NCBI RefSeq assembly: GCF_028747805.1
Contig: NZ_CP114887.1
Span: 2,225,501-2,289,500, forward strand
Length of the DNA: 64,000 bases
Direction: 5' to 3'
Origin: Solibacillus daqui
Lineage (GTDB): Bacteria > Bacillota > Bacilli > Bacillales_A > Planococcaceae
Positions 14,833-23,746 of the stretch are shown here, in pieces. Both the position numbers and the translations under genes were made by a program. The notes below the pieces were generated by a model. The model saw only the letters and a program-made list of their open reading frames with translations, did no database searches and was not told the origin of the DNA. Each line of letters starts with the position of its first letter. Positions within the stretch are counted from its first letter, which is position 1.

Positions 14833-17800
14833 TTAATTCTCTTCCATATCTTTACGTTTTTTCTTCATCAGTTTTGAAAGAACTTCATAAACGATTGGAA
14901 CAACGACTAATGTTAATAATGTAGATGATAGTAAACCACCGATTACCGTGATTGCTAAGTCTTTTGAAATCAGACCGCCACCGCCGCCACCAAATGCCAT
15001 TGGTAACATCGCACCAATTGTCGCAATTGCTGTCATTAAGATTGGACGTAAACGTGTTGCACCAGCTTCTAAAATGGCTTCACGCATGTTCATACCATCA
15101 CGTTCCATGTGGATAATACGGTCTACTAATACAATGGCGTTTGTTACAACGATACCAATTAACATCAGTAAGCCCATCAATACAGATACCGAAATCGTTT
15201 GACCCGTTGCCCATAATCCTACCCAAGAACCAATTACCGCGAATGGTAATGAGAATAAAATTGCAAACGGCGCTAAACCTTCACCGAATGTTACTACTAA
15301 GATGAAGTATACAATCGCAATCGCAGCGAGCATCGCTACTCCTAATTGAGTGAATGTTTCAGCCATATCTGCTGCAACACCACCGACGCCAGTTGTTACA
15401 CCCTTTGGTAAGTCTAACTCTTCAATTTTTTCATCTGCACTAGATGTAGCTTTTGAAATATCTTTGTCTGTTATTGTTGCAGACACAGTTGCAAAGTATT
15501 CACCTTTTTGACGAGAAAGTGAATTTAATGTTGTACCTTCTTCCACTTCTACTAAGTCACCAATTGTCATTGTTTGACCTGTCATCGTTTGAATTGGTGT
15601 TTTTAGTAACTCATCGATGTTCGCCGAAGCTGATTTAGCTTCACGCTGAACGATTACATCAATATCATTACCATCCGATTCAACTGTAGTTAATACTTCT
15701 TTTGAATTATTTGTTTGTAATGCCATTAAAATTTGAGCTGTTGTTAATCCATATTGTAAGATGTTCTCTTGCTCTACTTTTAACACATGCTCTACATATG
15801 GGTTTGACGCGTTCGATTCAATATCTTCTAACCCGTCGATATCGACTAATACGTCTTCAACTTGTTTCACCGCATCATTTAAATTATCTAAATCTTCACT
15901 ATACAATGTGTAGCTTACTTCGTTTGAAGACATACCCATTCCGAAGTTTTGCGTTTTCCATTCGCCAGTTTGACCAATGTTAAAAATATACTCTTCTACT
16001 TCTTTTTTCGCAGCAGGGAAATCCTCCATGTCTGGATCAAAGATTAAGTACATTAATCCACCACCAGCTGCGCCACCTGTCATCATAGCCGATGCATCTG
16101 TTGTTGTTTCCTTGTTTACAGATAATTGTAAAATATCAACATCTTCACGTTTCATTAATTCTTTTTCAACAACTTCAATATTCGCTAACGTATCGTCGAT
16201 TAACTCACCAGTTGCTGGTGTGTACGTTAAATACATGACTTTCTCTTCTTGAGAGCCCATGAAGCTGAAGCCGATTAATGGCGTTAACGCTAAAGAACCA
16301 ACTAACATGACAATCGCAACGATTGAAGTAATCCATTTATGATTTAAACATTTTTCTAGGAAGTTACGATATGTTGTAGCTAGTTTTCCAACTTCTTTAT
16401 GCTGACTTTCTGATTTTTCACCGTAGATTTTTTTACGGAATAATGTATGAGAAAGTGCTGGTACAATTGTGATCGCTACGATTAATGAAGCGATTAATGC
16501 AAATGACATCGTTAATGCGAATGGAATAAATAATTCGCCCACCATACCACCAACAAACATTAACGGTGCGAATACGGCAATTGTAACTAATGTTGAAGAT
16601 AAAATTGGCTTGAACATTTCAATCGTTGCTTCACGAATTAATGCACGGCCTTTTAATTTTTCATCTTTTAAATGCATACGACGGTAAATGTTTTCAACCA
16701 CTACGATTGAGTCATCGATTACACGACCTATCGCTACCGTAATCGCACCTAGCGTCATAATATTTAACGTAATATCCATCCAGTGCAGTAACAGTAATGC
16801 CATGAATACTGATACTGGAATAGAGATAATAGAAATAATAGTAGATTTGAAGTCACGTAGGAATAATAGGATAATTAATACCGCGATTAATCCACCGAAT
16901 ACCGCTTTTTCAATCATCGTAAATACTGAATCTTCTATTGGCTTTCCTTGGTCTAACGAAATATCAATTTTTAATCCTGAAATTAAATCTTGCTCTTCCT
17001 CGATTAACTTTTTCACAGCGTTTACAACTGTTACCGTGTTGGCATCTTGACCTTTAACTACTTGAATTGAAATTGCATCTTTACCATTTGTACGAGACAC
17101 CGACTGAACTTTACCTACTTTTTCAATCGTTGCGATATCCCCAAGTTTTACGAATGGTACTGGGTTTGATTCAGATGGCGTCACAGGGATTAACATTTCT
17201 TTTAAGTCTTCTTCTGTTTTAAATTTACCATCTATCGCTACCGCTTGCTCACCATCTTCAAATTCATATAAACCTAATGAAACCGCTAAATCACTTGCTT
17301 GAATCATTTGCTTCACTGAATCTTCAGTCAAGCCCAATGCTTTCATTTTTTCTTCATCATATGTGAACGCAACTTGTTCGATATGTTGACCTGTTACAGT
17401 CGCAGAAGCAACACCATCTATTTTGTTTAACTTCGGTAAAATTATGTCTTCTACTGTTGAAGTTAACTCTGTGATGTCTTCCTCTGAACTACTAACAGAT
17501 AACGCAATGACTGGCATCATATTCATGCTGATTGCCATAATTGAAGGTTCTTGTGCGCTTTCAGGAATCGTAACATTATCTAATGCCGATTCTAATTGGC
17601 GTTTCTTTTCATCCATATCCACGCCGTATTCATATTCCACTTGAATTTGTGAAACATTTGAACTTGATGTAGAATACACCGCTTTTACATCTTCTAAACT
17701 TTCAACTGCCTTTTCATAAGGAATTGAAAGCTCATTCATAACCTGTTCTGGTGTCGCACCAGGATACACACCCATTACGATTAAGTACGGAATTGAAATG

Positions 17801-17919
17801 TCTGGAATTGATTCCATTTTCATTCGAGAAGCCGAATAAATACCTGAGAATACAATGATGATTGTTAACAACCATACTGCTAGCTTATTCTTTAATACGA
17901 AATTAACTAAGCCCTTCAC
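14833..17919 (-). CDS. RND-family efflux permease (SwrC/YerP-like)
   Basis: 1028 residues with the AcrB/RND plan: first membrane helix at about 12-30, a large periplasm-like domain, a helix bundle from about 335-495, a second extracytoplasmic domain, and a final bundle from about 840-1015. Family blocks include IPDISIPYLIVMGVYPGATP, VIDDSIVVVENIYR and FSLPFAVIGSWVGL. In B. subtilis the homologue SwrC/YerP exports surfactin-type lipopeptides and other toxic compounds using the proton gradient. It starts GTG with AAGGTGAAACC upstream. The divergent TetR gene at 18014 shares its promoter region and is the likely repressor. Confidence 0.92.
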   Translation of the reverse strand: MKGLVNFVLKNKLAVWLLTIIIVFSGIYSASRMKMESIPDISIPYLIVMGVYPGATPEQVMNELSIPYEKAVESLEDVKAVYSTSSSNVSQIQVEYEYGVDMDEKKRQLESALDNVTIPESAQEPSIMAISMNMMPVIALSVSSSEEDITELTSTVEDIILPKLNKIDGVASATVTGQHIEQVAFTYDEEKMKALGLTEDSVKQMIQASDLAVSLGLYEFEDGEQAVAIDGKFKTEEDLKEMLIPVTPSESNPVPFVKLGDIATIEKVGKVQSVSRTNGKDAISIQVVKGQDANTVTVVNAVKKLIEEEQDLISGLKIDISLDQGKPIEDSVFTMIEKAVFGGLIAVLIILLFLRDFKSTIISIISIPVSVFMALLLLHWMDITLNIMTLGAITVAIGRVIDDSIVVVENIYRRMHLKDEKLKGRALIREATIEMFKPILSSTLVTIAVFAPLMFVGGMVGELFIPFALTMSFALIASLIVAITIVPALSHTLFRKKIYGEKSESQHKEVGKLATTYRNFLEKCLNHKWITSIVAIVMLVGSLALTPLIGFSFMGSQEEKVMYLTYTPATGELIDDTLANIEVVEKELMKREDVDILQLSVNKETTTDASAMMTGGAAGGGLMYLIFDPDMEDFPAAKKEVEEYIFNIGQTGEWKTQNFGMGMSSNEVSYTLYSEDLDNLNDAVKQVEDVLVDIDGLEDIESNASNPYVEHVLKVEQENILQYGLTTAQILMALQTNNSKEVLTTVESDGNDIDVIVQREAKSASANIDELLKTPIQTMTGQTMTIGDLVEVEEGTTLNSLSRQKGEYFATVSATITDKDISKATSSADEKIEELDLPKGVTTGVGGVAADMAETFTQLGVAMLAAIAIVYFILVVTFGEGLAPFAILFSLPFAVIGSWVGLWATGQTISVSVLMGLLMLIGIVVTNAIVLVDRIIHMERDGMNMREAILEAGATRLRPILMTAIATIGAMLPMAFGGGGGGLISKDLAITVIGGLLSSTLLTLVVVPIVYEVLSKLMKKKRKDMEEN

Positions 17920-17937
17920 GGTTTCACCTTACCTTTC

Positions 17938-17966
17938 TTGACTATATGTAACCACCATTCTATAAT
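17938..17966 (+). promoter_or_regulatory. Sigma-A promoter of the TetR regulator gene
   Basis: TTGACT (17938-17943), 17-base spacer, TATAAT (17961-17966). The predicted start point falls inside the palindrome at 17969-17982. Confidence 0.8.
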
Positions 17967-17990
17967 AATGACTAGCCGGTCACGTGTCAA
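17962..17990 (-). promoter_or_regulatory. Sigma-A promoter of the RND exporter gene
   Basis: On the minus strand TTGACA (17990-17985), 17-base spacer, TATTAT (17967-17962). It overlaps the divergent promoter, sharing the -10 bases. Confidence 0.8.
17969..17982. promoter_or_regulatory. Putative TetR operator TGACTAGCCGGTCA
   Basis: A palindrome of the TGAC-n6-GTCA type. It lies between the -35 and -10 boxes of the exporter promoter and over the start point of the regulator promoter, so one bound dimer would block both. Assignment to the adjacent TetR protein is inference. Confidence 0.65.
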
Positions 17991-18013
17991 ATGAAAGGGG
18001 CAGGTAAATTACT

Positions 18014-18844
18014 ATGACAAAAAAACAATTAATTTTGGATGCAGCTATCACCCTATTTTCAGAAAAAGGAATTGAGGCGACATCAGTACAACAAATAACA
18101 GAGCATTGCGGTATTTCAAAAGGGGCCTTTTATTTATCTTTCAAATCGAAAGAAGAACTCGTTTATTCAATTATTGAACATTTTTTGAACAATATTATCA
18201 AAGGAGTTGACCAAGCAGTCAATTCTGAAATAGACCCGTCCCAAAAGCTGCATTTATATTTTGAGCAAACGTTTAAAATACTCTCACAATATACAGGATT
18301 TGCACAAATTCTCATGAAAGAAAAAATCAAAACTATTAGTGAAGAATTAATTGAACGTATACAGTACTTCGTAAATTTATCAAATGAAAACTTGGCAAAA
18401 TTGCTTATAGAAATTTATGGTGAAGAAATTCGAGAAAAACTTTATGATCTTATAGTTGTAATTAACGGAATGGTTCAAGCTTATTTACAAATTGTATTTG
18501 ATGGAAAATTAGTAATGAATCAGGTTGATTTTTCAAAACTTGCTGACACATTAGTAGAAAAAACAACAATCATTGCGACCCATAGCCAATTAATTTTTTT
18601 ACAACAAAGTGATTTTACAAGCAATAATGAAATTCCTTTGACTATAAATCAGTTAACGGAAGAACTCCAACGGTTAAAGGAAGTGACAGTTAATCAACTT
18701 GAACAAGAATCTGTCGCTCTATTAATAGAGGAATTACAAGCTTCAAATCCAAGAGCTGCAATAATTTTTGGACTTATTCACAATCTTCAAAACAATAACC
18801 AATTCAATTGGATTACACTGATGATTCACAAATATTTCTCATAA
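18014..18844 (+). CDS. TetR/AcrR-family regulator, divergent from the RND exporter
   Basis: 276 residues. The N-terminal 50 residues form the TetR helix-turn-helix (ILDAAITLFSEKGIEATSVQ, ITEHCGISKGAFYLSFKSKE). The C-terminal ligand domain is longer than the usual 190-200 residue total. It corresponds in arrangement to YerO of B. subtilis, which represses the SwrC exporter. It presumably binds the palindrome at 17969-17982 and controls itself and the exporter. An AAAGGGGC ribosome binding site lies upstream; the gene ends at a shared bidirectional terminator. Confidence 0.88.
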   Translation: MTKKQLILDAAITLFSEKGIEATSVQQITEHCGISKGAFYLSFKSKEELVYSIIEHFLNNIIKGVDQAVNSEIDPSQKLHLYFEQTFKILSQYTGFAQILMKEKIKTISEELIERIQYFVNLSNENLAKLLIEIYGEEIREKLYDLIVVINGMVQAYLQIVFDGKLVMNQVDFSKLADTLVEKTTIIATHSQLIFLQQSDFTSNNEIPLTINQLTEELQRLKEVTVNQLEQESVALLIEELQASNPRAAIIFGLIHNLQNNNQFNWITLMIHKYFS

Positions 18845-18863
18845 ACTTTACCTCGCCAAATTA

Positions 18864-18908
18864 AAAAAACCGAAATGCCTAAAATAAATCGGCATTCCGG
18901 TTTTTTTT
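18864..18908. terminator. Bidirectional terminator between convergent genes
   Basis: AAAACCGAAATGCC and GGCATTCCGGTTTT arms with A-run and T-run on opposite sides. It serves both the TetR gene and the hydrolase gene. Confidence 0.9.
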
Positions 18909-19641
18909 ACTTTTTTAAAAACTTTGTCACTTCACGTGTCACTGTTTGCGCATCTTCAAGCATGCCCAAGTGTCCTGTATTCGTAAACACCTTTGTTACA
19001 TTTTGATTCGAGGTTTCAATAGGTGTAACAGCTTTGTCTTGCTCACCTTCAATCACAAGAATCGGTGTTGTTGTTGCATCGACTAAATTTCGTTGATTTG
19101 AACGAGATTTCATTGCGCCTAAAGCAGCTACCAATCCCTCCACTTTTGCTTCATGAGCTACTTCTTTCGCAAATAAGATGTCTTCTGTTTTTGCATCAGG
19201 TGCCAAAAAATTATGAATAATGCCATCAACAAATGCACCAACACCATTTTGCAAAATTTCGTGTTGTTGCTTTGTACGCTTTTCAATCGCTTCTGGAGTA
19301 TCCGGTGCGTCCGATGAATATAATAAGACGACCTTTTCAATATTCGTAAATTGTTTTTCTAATACAGCCAATGTGATATATCCACCCATGGAATGCCCAA
19401 TCCAATAGGCATTTTCAACTTGTTCATGAGTTAATACATCTAAAATATCTTCGGCATAACGATACATTGTATAATCTCCTTCTGGAGCATCACTTTTTCC
19501 GTGCCCAGGTAAGTCGATGGCAATAACATCAAATTGTTTTGTTAATGGTTCAAATATTTTATCAAAAATTGAAATACCACCTAAAAAACCATGAATTAAT
19601 ACAACTACTTTTCCTGAGCCTTCGCGTTTGTAATGTAACAT
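18907..19641 (-). CDS. Alpha/beta hydrolase
   Basis: 244 residues with the alpha/beta hydrolase fold: oxyanion-hole motif LIHGFLGGISIF, nucleophile S84 in WIGHSMGGYITL, an acid in VIEGEQDKAVTP and the histidine in FTNTGHLGMLEDA. It resembles the MhpC/enol-lactonase/carboxylesterase group; substrate is not deducible. No signal peptide, so cytoplasmic. The ATG at 19641 has GGGAGGTAG upstream. It is monocistronic, 100 bases downstream of the DMT transporter gene. Confidence 0.88.
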   Translation of the reverse strand: MLHYKREGSGKVVVLIHGFLGGISIFDKIFEPLTKQFDVIAIDLPGHGKSDAPEGDYTMYRYAEDILDVLTHEQVENAYWIGHSMGGYITLAVLEKQFTNIEKVVLLYSSDAPDTPEAIEKRTKQQHEILQNGVGAFVDGIIHNFLAPDAKTEDILFAKEVAHEAKVEGLVAALGAMKSRSNQRNLVDATTTPILVIEGEQDKAVTPIETSNQNVTKVFTNTGHLGMLEDAQTVTREVTKFLKK

Positions 19642-19745
19642 TAATTTCTACCTCCCCACATGTAGTCAACTTATCTTTTTCCTATATCACCTAATAATAA
19701 ACAAAAAATGTACTATAAATTTTACAATTCATAAAAAGCATAGTT

Positions 19746-20618
19746 TTAACTATATACTTTCTTTCGTTTGAATGATGGCTTCACTTCAGCAAATAATATC
19801 GCGAAGAAAATTAAAATACAGCCAAAAATCATACGTCCAGTTAATAATTCATTTAATAATAATACAGAGAACATCGTACCAAATAATGCTTCTGTGGATA
19901 GAATAATGGCCGATTTTGTGGGATTTGCATACTGCATACCTAAGTTTTGACACACATAAGCAACACCTGTACAAAATACCGCTAAATAAACAATAATTCC
20001 AATTCCTTCTGCTGTATAAGTTGTAGGATAATCCTGCAAAACAATTACGCCAATTACACTACAAACCGTAGCAGAATAAAATTGTACAATTGTCAACGCA
20101 AGCGCGTCTTCTGATTTAACGAATACATTTGTATAAAAAATATCAAATGCAAACGCAATTGCACATAAAATCGATAAGAAGTCTCCGACATTAATTGTTA
20201 GAGAATCTTGTAATGATAAGAAACCAATTCCAACAATCGCAACACCTGCAGCGATAAATTCAAATCGATCAATTCGACGTTTGTAAATTATGTAAGCAAT
20301 TATTGGTACAATGATGACATTAATAGCCGTTAAGAACGCATTTTTTGAAGCTGTAGTATATTCTAGTCCCCATGTTTGAAGCGTAAATGCTAAAAATAAA
20401 ATAGCGCCTAATAAGCTACCCTTCCATAACACTGCTTTATTGATTAATTTAAGCTTCTTATAAAAGACTAAACTTAGAATAACCGAGGCTAAAAAGAAAC
20501 GTCCTGCCATTAGTTGAAATACTGACCAATGCTCCAGTCCCTTAGCCATCCCAACAAATCCACTACCCCACATAATTGCTGTAATGAGCATCAATAACTC
20601 ACCTTTATATTTTTGCAT
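19746..20618 (-). CDS. DMT-superfamily (EamA) transporter
   Basis: About 290 residues with ten membrane helices arranged as two EamA repeats; family blocks are ITAIMWGSGFVGMAKGLEHW, TASKNAFLTAINVIIVPIIA and NPTKSAIILSTEALFGTMFS. Such proteins export metabolites or amino acids; substrate unknown. The ATG at 20618 is six bases after AAGGA, whereas the ATG at 20624 abuts it, so the former is used. It may form a unit with the downstream hydrolase gene. Confidence 0.88.
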   Translation of the reverse strand: MQKYKGELLMLITAIMWGSGFVGMAKGLEHWSVFQLMAGRFFLASVILSLVFYKKLKLINKAVLWKGSLLGAILFLAFTLQTWGLEYTTASKNAFLTAINVIIVPIIAYIIYKRRIDRFEFIAAGVAIVGIGFLSLQDSLTINVGDFLSILCAIAFAFDIFYTNVFVKSEDALALTIVQFYSATVCSVIGVIVLQDYPTTYTAEGIGIIVYLAVFCTGVAYVCQNLGMQYANPTKSAIILSTEALFGTMFSVLLLNELLTGRMIFGCILIFFAILFAEVKPSFKRKKVYS

Positions 20619-20702
20619 TTTCATTCCTTCTCTCTTTCATTCACAATAAATTTACAATAATCAAAATTCACACAAAAAGAAAGTAGAAATGTAAAAATAC
20701 AG

Positions 20703-20778
20703 CACACTTTGCGATAAATTCTCGTAATTTATTTGACTTTACATTTTGGATTTGGCATTTTATTTACCGTAAAGTGTG
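20703..20778. repeat. Spaced inverted repeat in the divergent intergenic region
   Basis: CACACTTTGCGATAAA (20703-20718) and TTTACCGTAAAGTGTG (20763-20778) pair at 14 of 16 positions with a 44-base spacer. The rest of the 359-base gap between the DMT and GIY-YIG genes holds no gene that I can see. Confidence 0.45.
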
Positions 20779-20977
20779 TTGAATAATGTTTTTTTGTTGA
20801 ATTTGAGCGAAGTAGTTTTTTCAAAAAATCAATAATAGTGTCGGATAATATGTCAAAGAGATTGAAAAAAGTACCCGCCTTTTTTCCAATTATGAACTAA
20901 AATTAGTCTTTCTCACTATAATCATAGCTATTTTAATGAGAATCATGTAAAATGAACCTTTACCATAATGTAGGGAC

Positions 20978-21364
20978 GTGAATGTATTGATTAAAATTGA
21001 AATGCCAAAACCAGATTTAGTAATTCGCCAACGTGAGCAAGTAATTAAGCCAGGCGAAGTTGAAATTAAACCATATTTCGGATTTATTGATTTCCACAAA
21101 ATTACACGCGATAAAGGCGGCCTTTTCTTCTTCTATAACGAGAAAAACGAGCTATTATTCGTAGGGAAAGCGCGCAAAATCCGTCAACGTATTAAAAAAC
21201 ACTTTGAGGACAATGTTTCGCCAGTGAAAAATCACCGTAATGAGATTCACAAAATTGAAGTGTATGAAATTGAAGATGCAGTAGAACGTGAAATTTACGA
21301 AACTTACGCAATCAATGAATTCAAATCAAAATTAAACGTCGATAAAGTATTTTTCGAACGTTAA
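20978..21364 (+). CDS. GIY-YIG-like nuclease-domain protein
   Basis: 128 residues. The region at about 45-125 resembles the GIY-YIG domain of UvrC: GGLFFFYNEKNELLFVGKAR (the GIY/YIG strands are degenerate: GLFFF...FVGKA), IRQRIKKHFED, and a late glutamate/asparagine region VEREIYETYAINEFKSKLNV. It is a stand-alone small protein seen in Bacillales. Because the GIY and YIG tyrosines are replaced, cleavage activity is doubtful. The start is GTG at 20978; the TTG at 20987 is possible and the ribosome binding site (TAGGGA) is weak. Confidence 0.75.
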   Translation: MNVLIKIEMPKPDLVIRQREQVIKPGEVEIKPYFGFIDFHKITRDKGGLFFFYNEKNELLFVGKARKIRQRIKKHFEDNVSPVKNHRNEIHKIEVYEIEDAVEREIYETYAINEFKSKLNVDKVFFER

Positions 21365-21372
21365 TTGAAATG

Positions 21373-21414
21373 AAAAGCATGGATACCGGACTTCCCGTAA
21401 CCATGCTTTTTTTT
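21373..21414. terminator. Bidirectional terminator
   Basis: AAAAGCATGG and CCATGCTTTT arms followed by TTTT, between the convergent GIY-YIG gene and the 202-residue gene. Confidence 0.88.
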
Positions 21415-21415
21415 A

Positions 21416-22024
21416 CTATTGATTAAGTTTATAATCAAGCATTTCATTAATTTTACGGATATCTGATAAAATACCACCCTTTTGAGCAGCAATGCCTACG
21501 TACCACTTATCAATTAAGTCTTGCATACCTTCTTCAATTGTATCGCCTTGAGCAACTAAATGTACCATTAAATCTACAGCTTTCGTACGTTCCTCATAGA
21601 ATTTTGCACGAGTTGGGAAGTCTTTACCAACATTTTGCTTGAAAATGTGACCCAATTTAATGACACCAAAGTTCATCATTTGTTCACCGTAAAGCGTCGA
21701 ACCAACAATCGCTAAACGTTCGTTAAAATCAGGCTCATCTTTAATGTAATCTTGCATTAATAAGGAAACCTCACCTGCGAAGCTTTTTAATTTGTCGCGT
21801 TGGCCGTCCATTAAACTTTTTGTTTCTTCAAAGATTTTAACCATCATTTCCGAATGTTCAAACATGCCTTTTACTTTTTTCAGTTTTTCATCTGTCGCAT
21901 TGTTAATTTTCACTTGAATTGTTTCATATACATAAAGTCGTTGTAGGTATGATGCCAATAATATGATTCCGTTATATTGAATGCTCGCTTCGTATTTTTG
22001 CGGATCACCGATGTTAATGTTCAT
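21416..22024 (-). CDS. Protein of unknown function at the end of the ribA-ribD operon
   Basis: 202 residues, mostly alpha-helical and without signal peptide or membrane spans. I do not recognise the family. Notable stretches are KYEASIQYNGIILLASYLQR and DLIDKWYVGIAAQKGGILSD. It has an ideal ribosome binding site (GGAGGAAAAAC-ATG). It lies 75 bases after the HAD gene with no terminator between, and the only terminator comes after it, so it is probably the fifth gene of the operon starting at 25601. Confidence 0.7.
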   Translation of the reverse strand: MNINIGDPQKYEASIQYNGIILLASYLQRLYVYETIQVKINNATDEKLKKVKGMFEHSEMMVKIFEETKSLMDGQRDKLKSFAGEVSLLMQDYIKDEPDFNERLAIVGSTLYGEQMMNFGVIKLGHIFKQNVGKDFPTRAKFYEERTKAVDLMVHLVAQGDTIEEGMQDLIDKWYVGIAAQKGGILSDIRKINEMLDYKLNQ

Positions 22025-22099
22025 GTTTTTCCTCCAGCAGTTGATTCTATATTATTAACAATACCATATAATTCGGCTGTGGAAAGAAAAAAATTCAAA

Positions 22100-22660
22100 C
22101 TATTTTAATAATGCATTAAATTCATGCCAATTAGTTAAACGGATATAATCAACTTCTTGATTGTATGACTGATTTTTTACGATAACTTTCGTAGTTGTAT
22201 TTGCTAATGTGTTTAACACAGCTGGCTTATCATCGACATAGACATCCAATTCTAAACTTTTAATAATGTCTATTTTCTCGTGATCTTGCATGCCACAGTA
22301 AAATCGCTCGTCTACTACAGGGAATCCTTGTGCTTTCACCCATTCACGTGTTTGCTGACAATATTCTTTCGGGCGTGACGTAATGTAGTAGATTTCATGT
22401 CCTGCGTCAGCTAAAGCGTTTAACACTTCTTTCGCATCTTGAAAACTTGGACAATTCGTAAAATAAATTTCCTGCATGGAATCTTTCCACATTTGACTTC
22501 CTTGTTCACTTGTCATACCAAATGCCCCATGAATTTCGACGGTAGGAATTTGATCAAAAACAGCCTCATTAACAGCCATCTTTAATTTTTTATTATATAA
22601 ATGAAATGCATATCGACGTAAATCAATCAGTGTATCATCAATGTCAAAACCAAATTTCAT
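22100..22660 (-). CDS. HAD-family phosphatase (5'(3')-deoxyribonucleotidase-like, YqfW-like)
   Basis: 186 residues from the ATG at 22660, five bases after AGGTGA; the GTG at 22669 is part of that site. HAD motifs are complete: nucleophile and acid in FGFDIDDTLIDL (D6, D8), YYITSRPKEY for motif II, and KSLELDVYVDDKPAVLN for the final acidic motif. It fits the NT5C/YqfW nucleotidase group. Given the adjacent ribA and ribD, a role in dephosphorylating the RibD product (5-amino-6-ribitylamino-pyrimidinedione phosphate) is possible; several unrelated HAD enzymes do this. That assignment is inference. It starts ten bases after the monooxygenase stop. Confidence 0.82.
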   Translation of the reverse strand: MKFGFDIDDTLIDLRRYAFHLYNKKLKMAVNEAVFDQIPTVEIHGAFGMTSEQGSQMWKDSMQEIYFTNCPSFQDAKEVLNALADAGHEIYYITSRPKEYCQQTREWVKAQGFPVVDERFYCGMQDHEKIDIIKSLELDVYVDDKPAVLNTLANTTTKVIVKNQSYNQEVDYIRLTNWHEFNALLK

Positions 22661-22669
22661 AGCTCTCAC

Positions 22670-23746
22670 CTAACTTAAAATAACAAAAGCCTCACTAAAC
22701 TTTTGTTCCTTTTCTATTTGTGTTGCTTGTATTCTTTCAATTTCATGCTTACGCTTTGTTGCACAGCTCACAAAATCAAACTGTTCATTTTGCAGCAACA
22801 TTTCAGCTAAAAGATGCGCATCCATTAGCGCACTATTTAAACCATAGGCCCCTGTTGGCGTCATTGTATGCACTGCGTCACCAATTAACACGACGCCATT
22901 TCTCCCCCACTGCTCTGCCATACTACTAAATACATCAAGGGGCACGAAATCTTGCCATGATTGGATATGTTGCTTGACGGATGCAGCTAATTGCGGAAAC
23001 GCCAAACATAGCTTTTCTATAAACGGCGTGAACGGTTCCTTACGCAATGTTGAGAAGCTTCCCTTTTCGATATTCCAGCCAACCTGCACAAAGCCTTTAG
23101 CCTGTGTAAATAACGAAATTTGCATGCCATTTACTTGTGCCATTTTAATCGAAGGGCTCCAATTTTCAGGTGCAGGAATACGTGCCCACAATAAATCATA
23201 GCCATGGCTACGAACAGTCGAATCTATGTTTGCTAGCTTTCGAATGCTCGAATAACGTCCATCTGCACCGATAATCAGTTGTGATTCGATCAATACTTCC
23301 TTACCATTTTGTATGGCACGCACTGCAGTATATTGCCCTTGCTCATTTTGTATAAGTTCTTTTACTGTCGTGTTAAGTGCATAATCAAATGATGGATAGT
23401 GTTTTGCTTGCTCTAGAATGGCTTGTAGCAAATGAGCTTGGGGCACATGAATACCTAAATGACCAACTTTTTCATCTGGAAATATCGTTTTAATACATTC
23501 ACCATGATGCCAATATTCTAACGTCTCCATTTTAAGTAGCCCAAGCTGTTCGATGCGTTCATAAATACCATGCTGCTTTAATACGCTCTCGCCCTCTTCA
23601 TTTAGATGCTCACCACGAAAAGCTTTCGCAAAATCATTAGTTCGTTCAACTAATAGTACTGACACGTTTTGCTTTGCGAGTAAATTTGCTAGTAATGCAC
23701 CGCCTGGTCCACCACCAACAATACATACATCTACCCTTTTATTCAT
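22670..23746 (-). CDS. FAD-dependent aromatic-ring-type monooxygenase
   Basis: 358 residues of the PHBH/UbiH flavoprotein monooxygenase group. The FAD dinucleotide motif VCIVGGGPGGALLANLLAKQ is at 6-25, a DG motif is in IIGADGRYSSIRKLANID, and the GD motif is in GVVLIGDAVHTMTPTGAYGL. Such enzymes insert one oxygen from O2 using NAD(P)H. Its start overlaps the ribD stop by eight bases, so it is translationally coupled to ribD. The substrate is unknown, but the operon suggests a pyrimidine or flavin-like compound. It is not part of standard riboflavin synthesis. Confidence 0.88.
   Translation of the reverse strand: MNKRVDVCIVGGGPGGALLANLLAKQNVSVLLVERTNDFAKAFRGEHLNEEGESVLKQHGIYERIEQLGLLKMETLEYWHHGECIKTIFPDEKVGHLGIHVPQAHLLQAILEQAKHYPSFDYALNTTVKELIQNEQGQYTAVRAIQNGKEVLIESQLIIGADGRYSSIRKLANIDSTVRSHGYDLLWARIPAPENWSPSIKMAQVNGMQISLFTQAKGFVQVGWNIEKGSFSTLRKEPFTPFIEKLCLAFPQLAASVKQHIQSWQDFVPLDVFSSMAEQWGRNGVVLIGDAVHTMTPTGAYGLNSALMDAHLLAEMLLQNEQFDFVSCATKRKHEIERIQATQIEKEQKFSEAFVILS

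Noticed and set aside
20925-20965. ATGAGAATCAT as a possible Fur box near the GIY-YIG gene
   Set aside because: Only a short half-match to the 7-1-7 consensus; no iron-related gene nearby.
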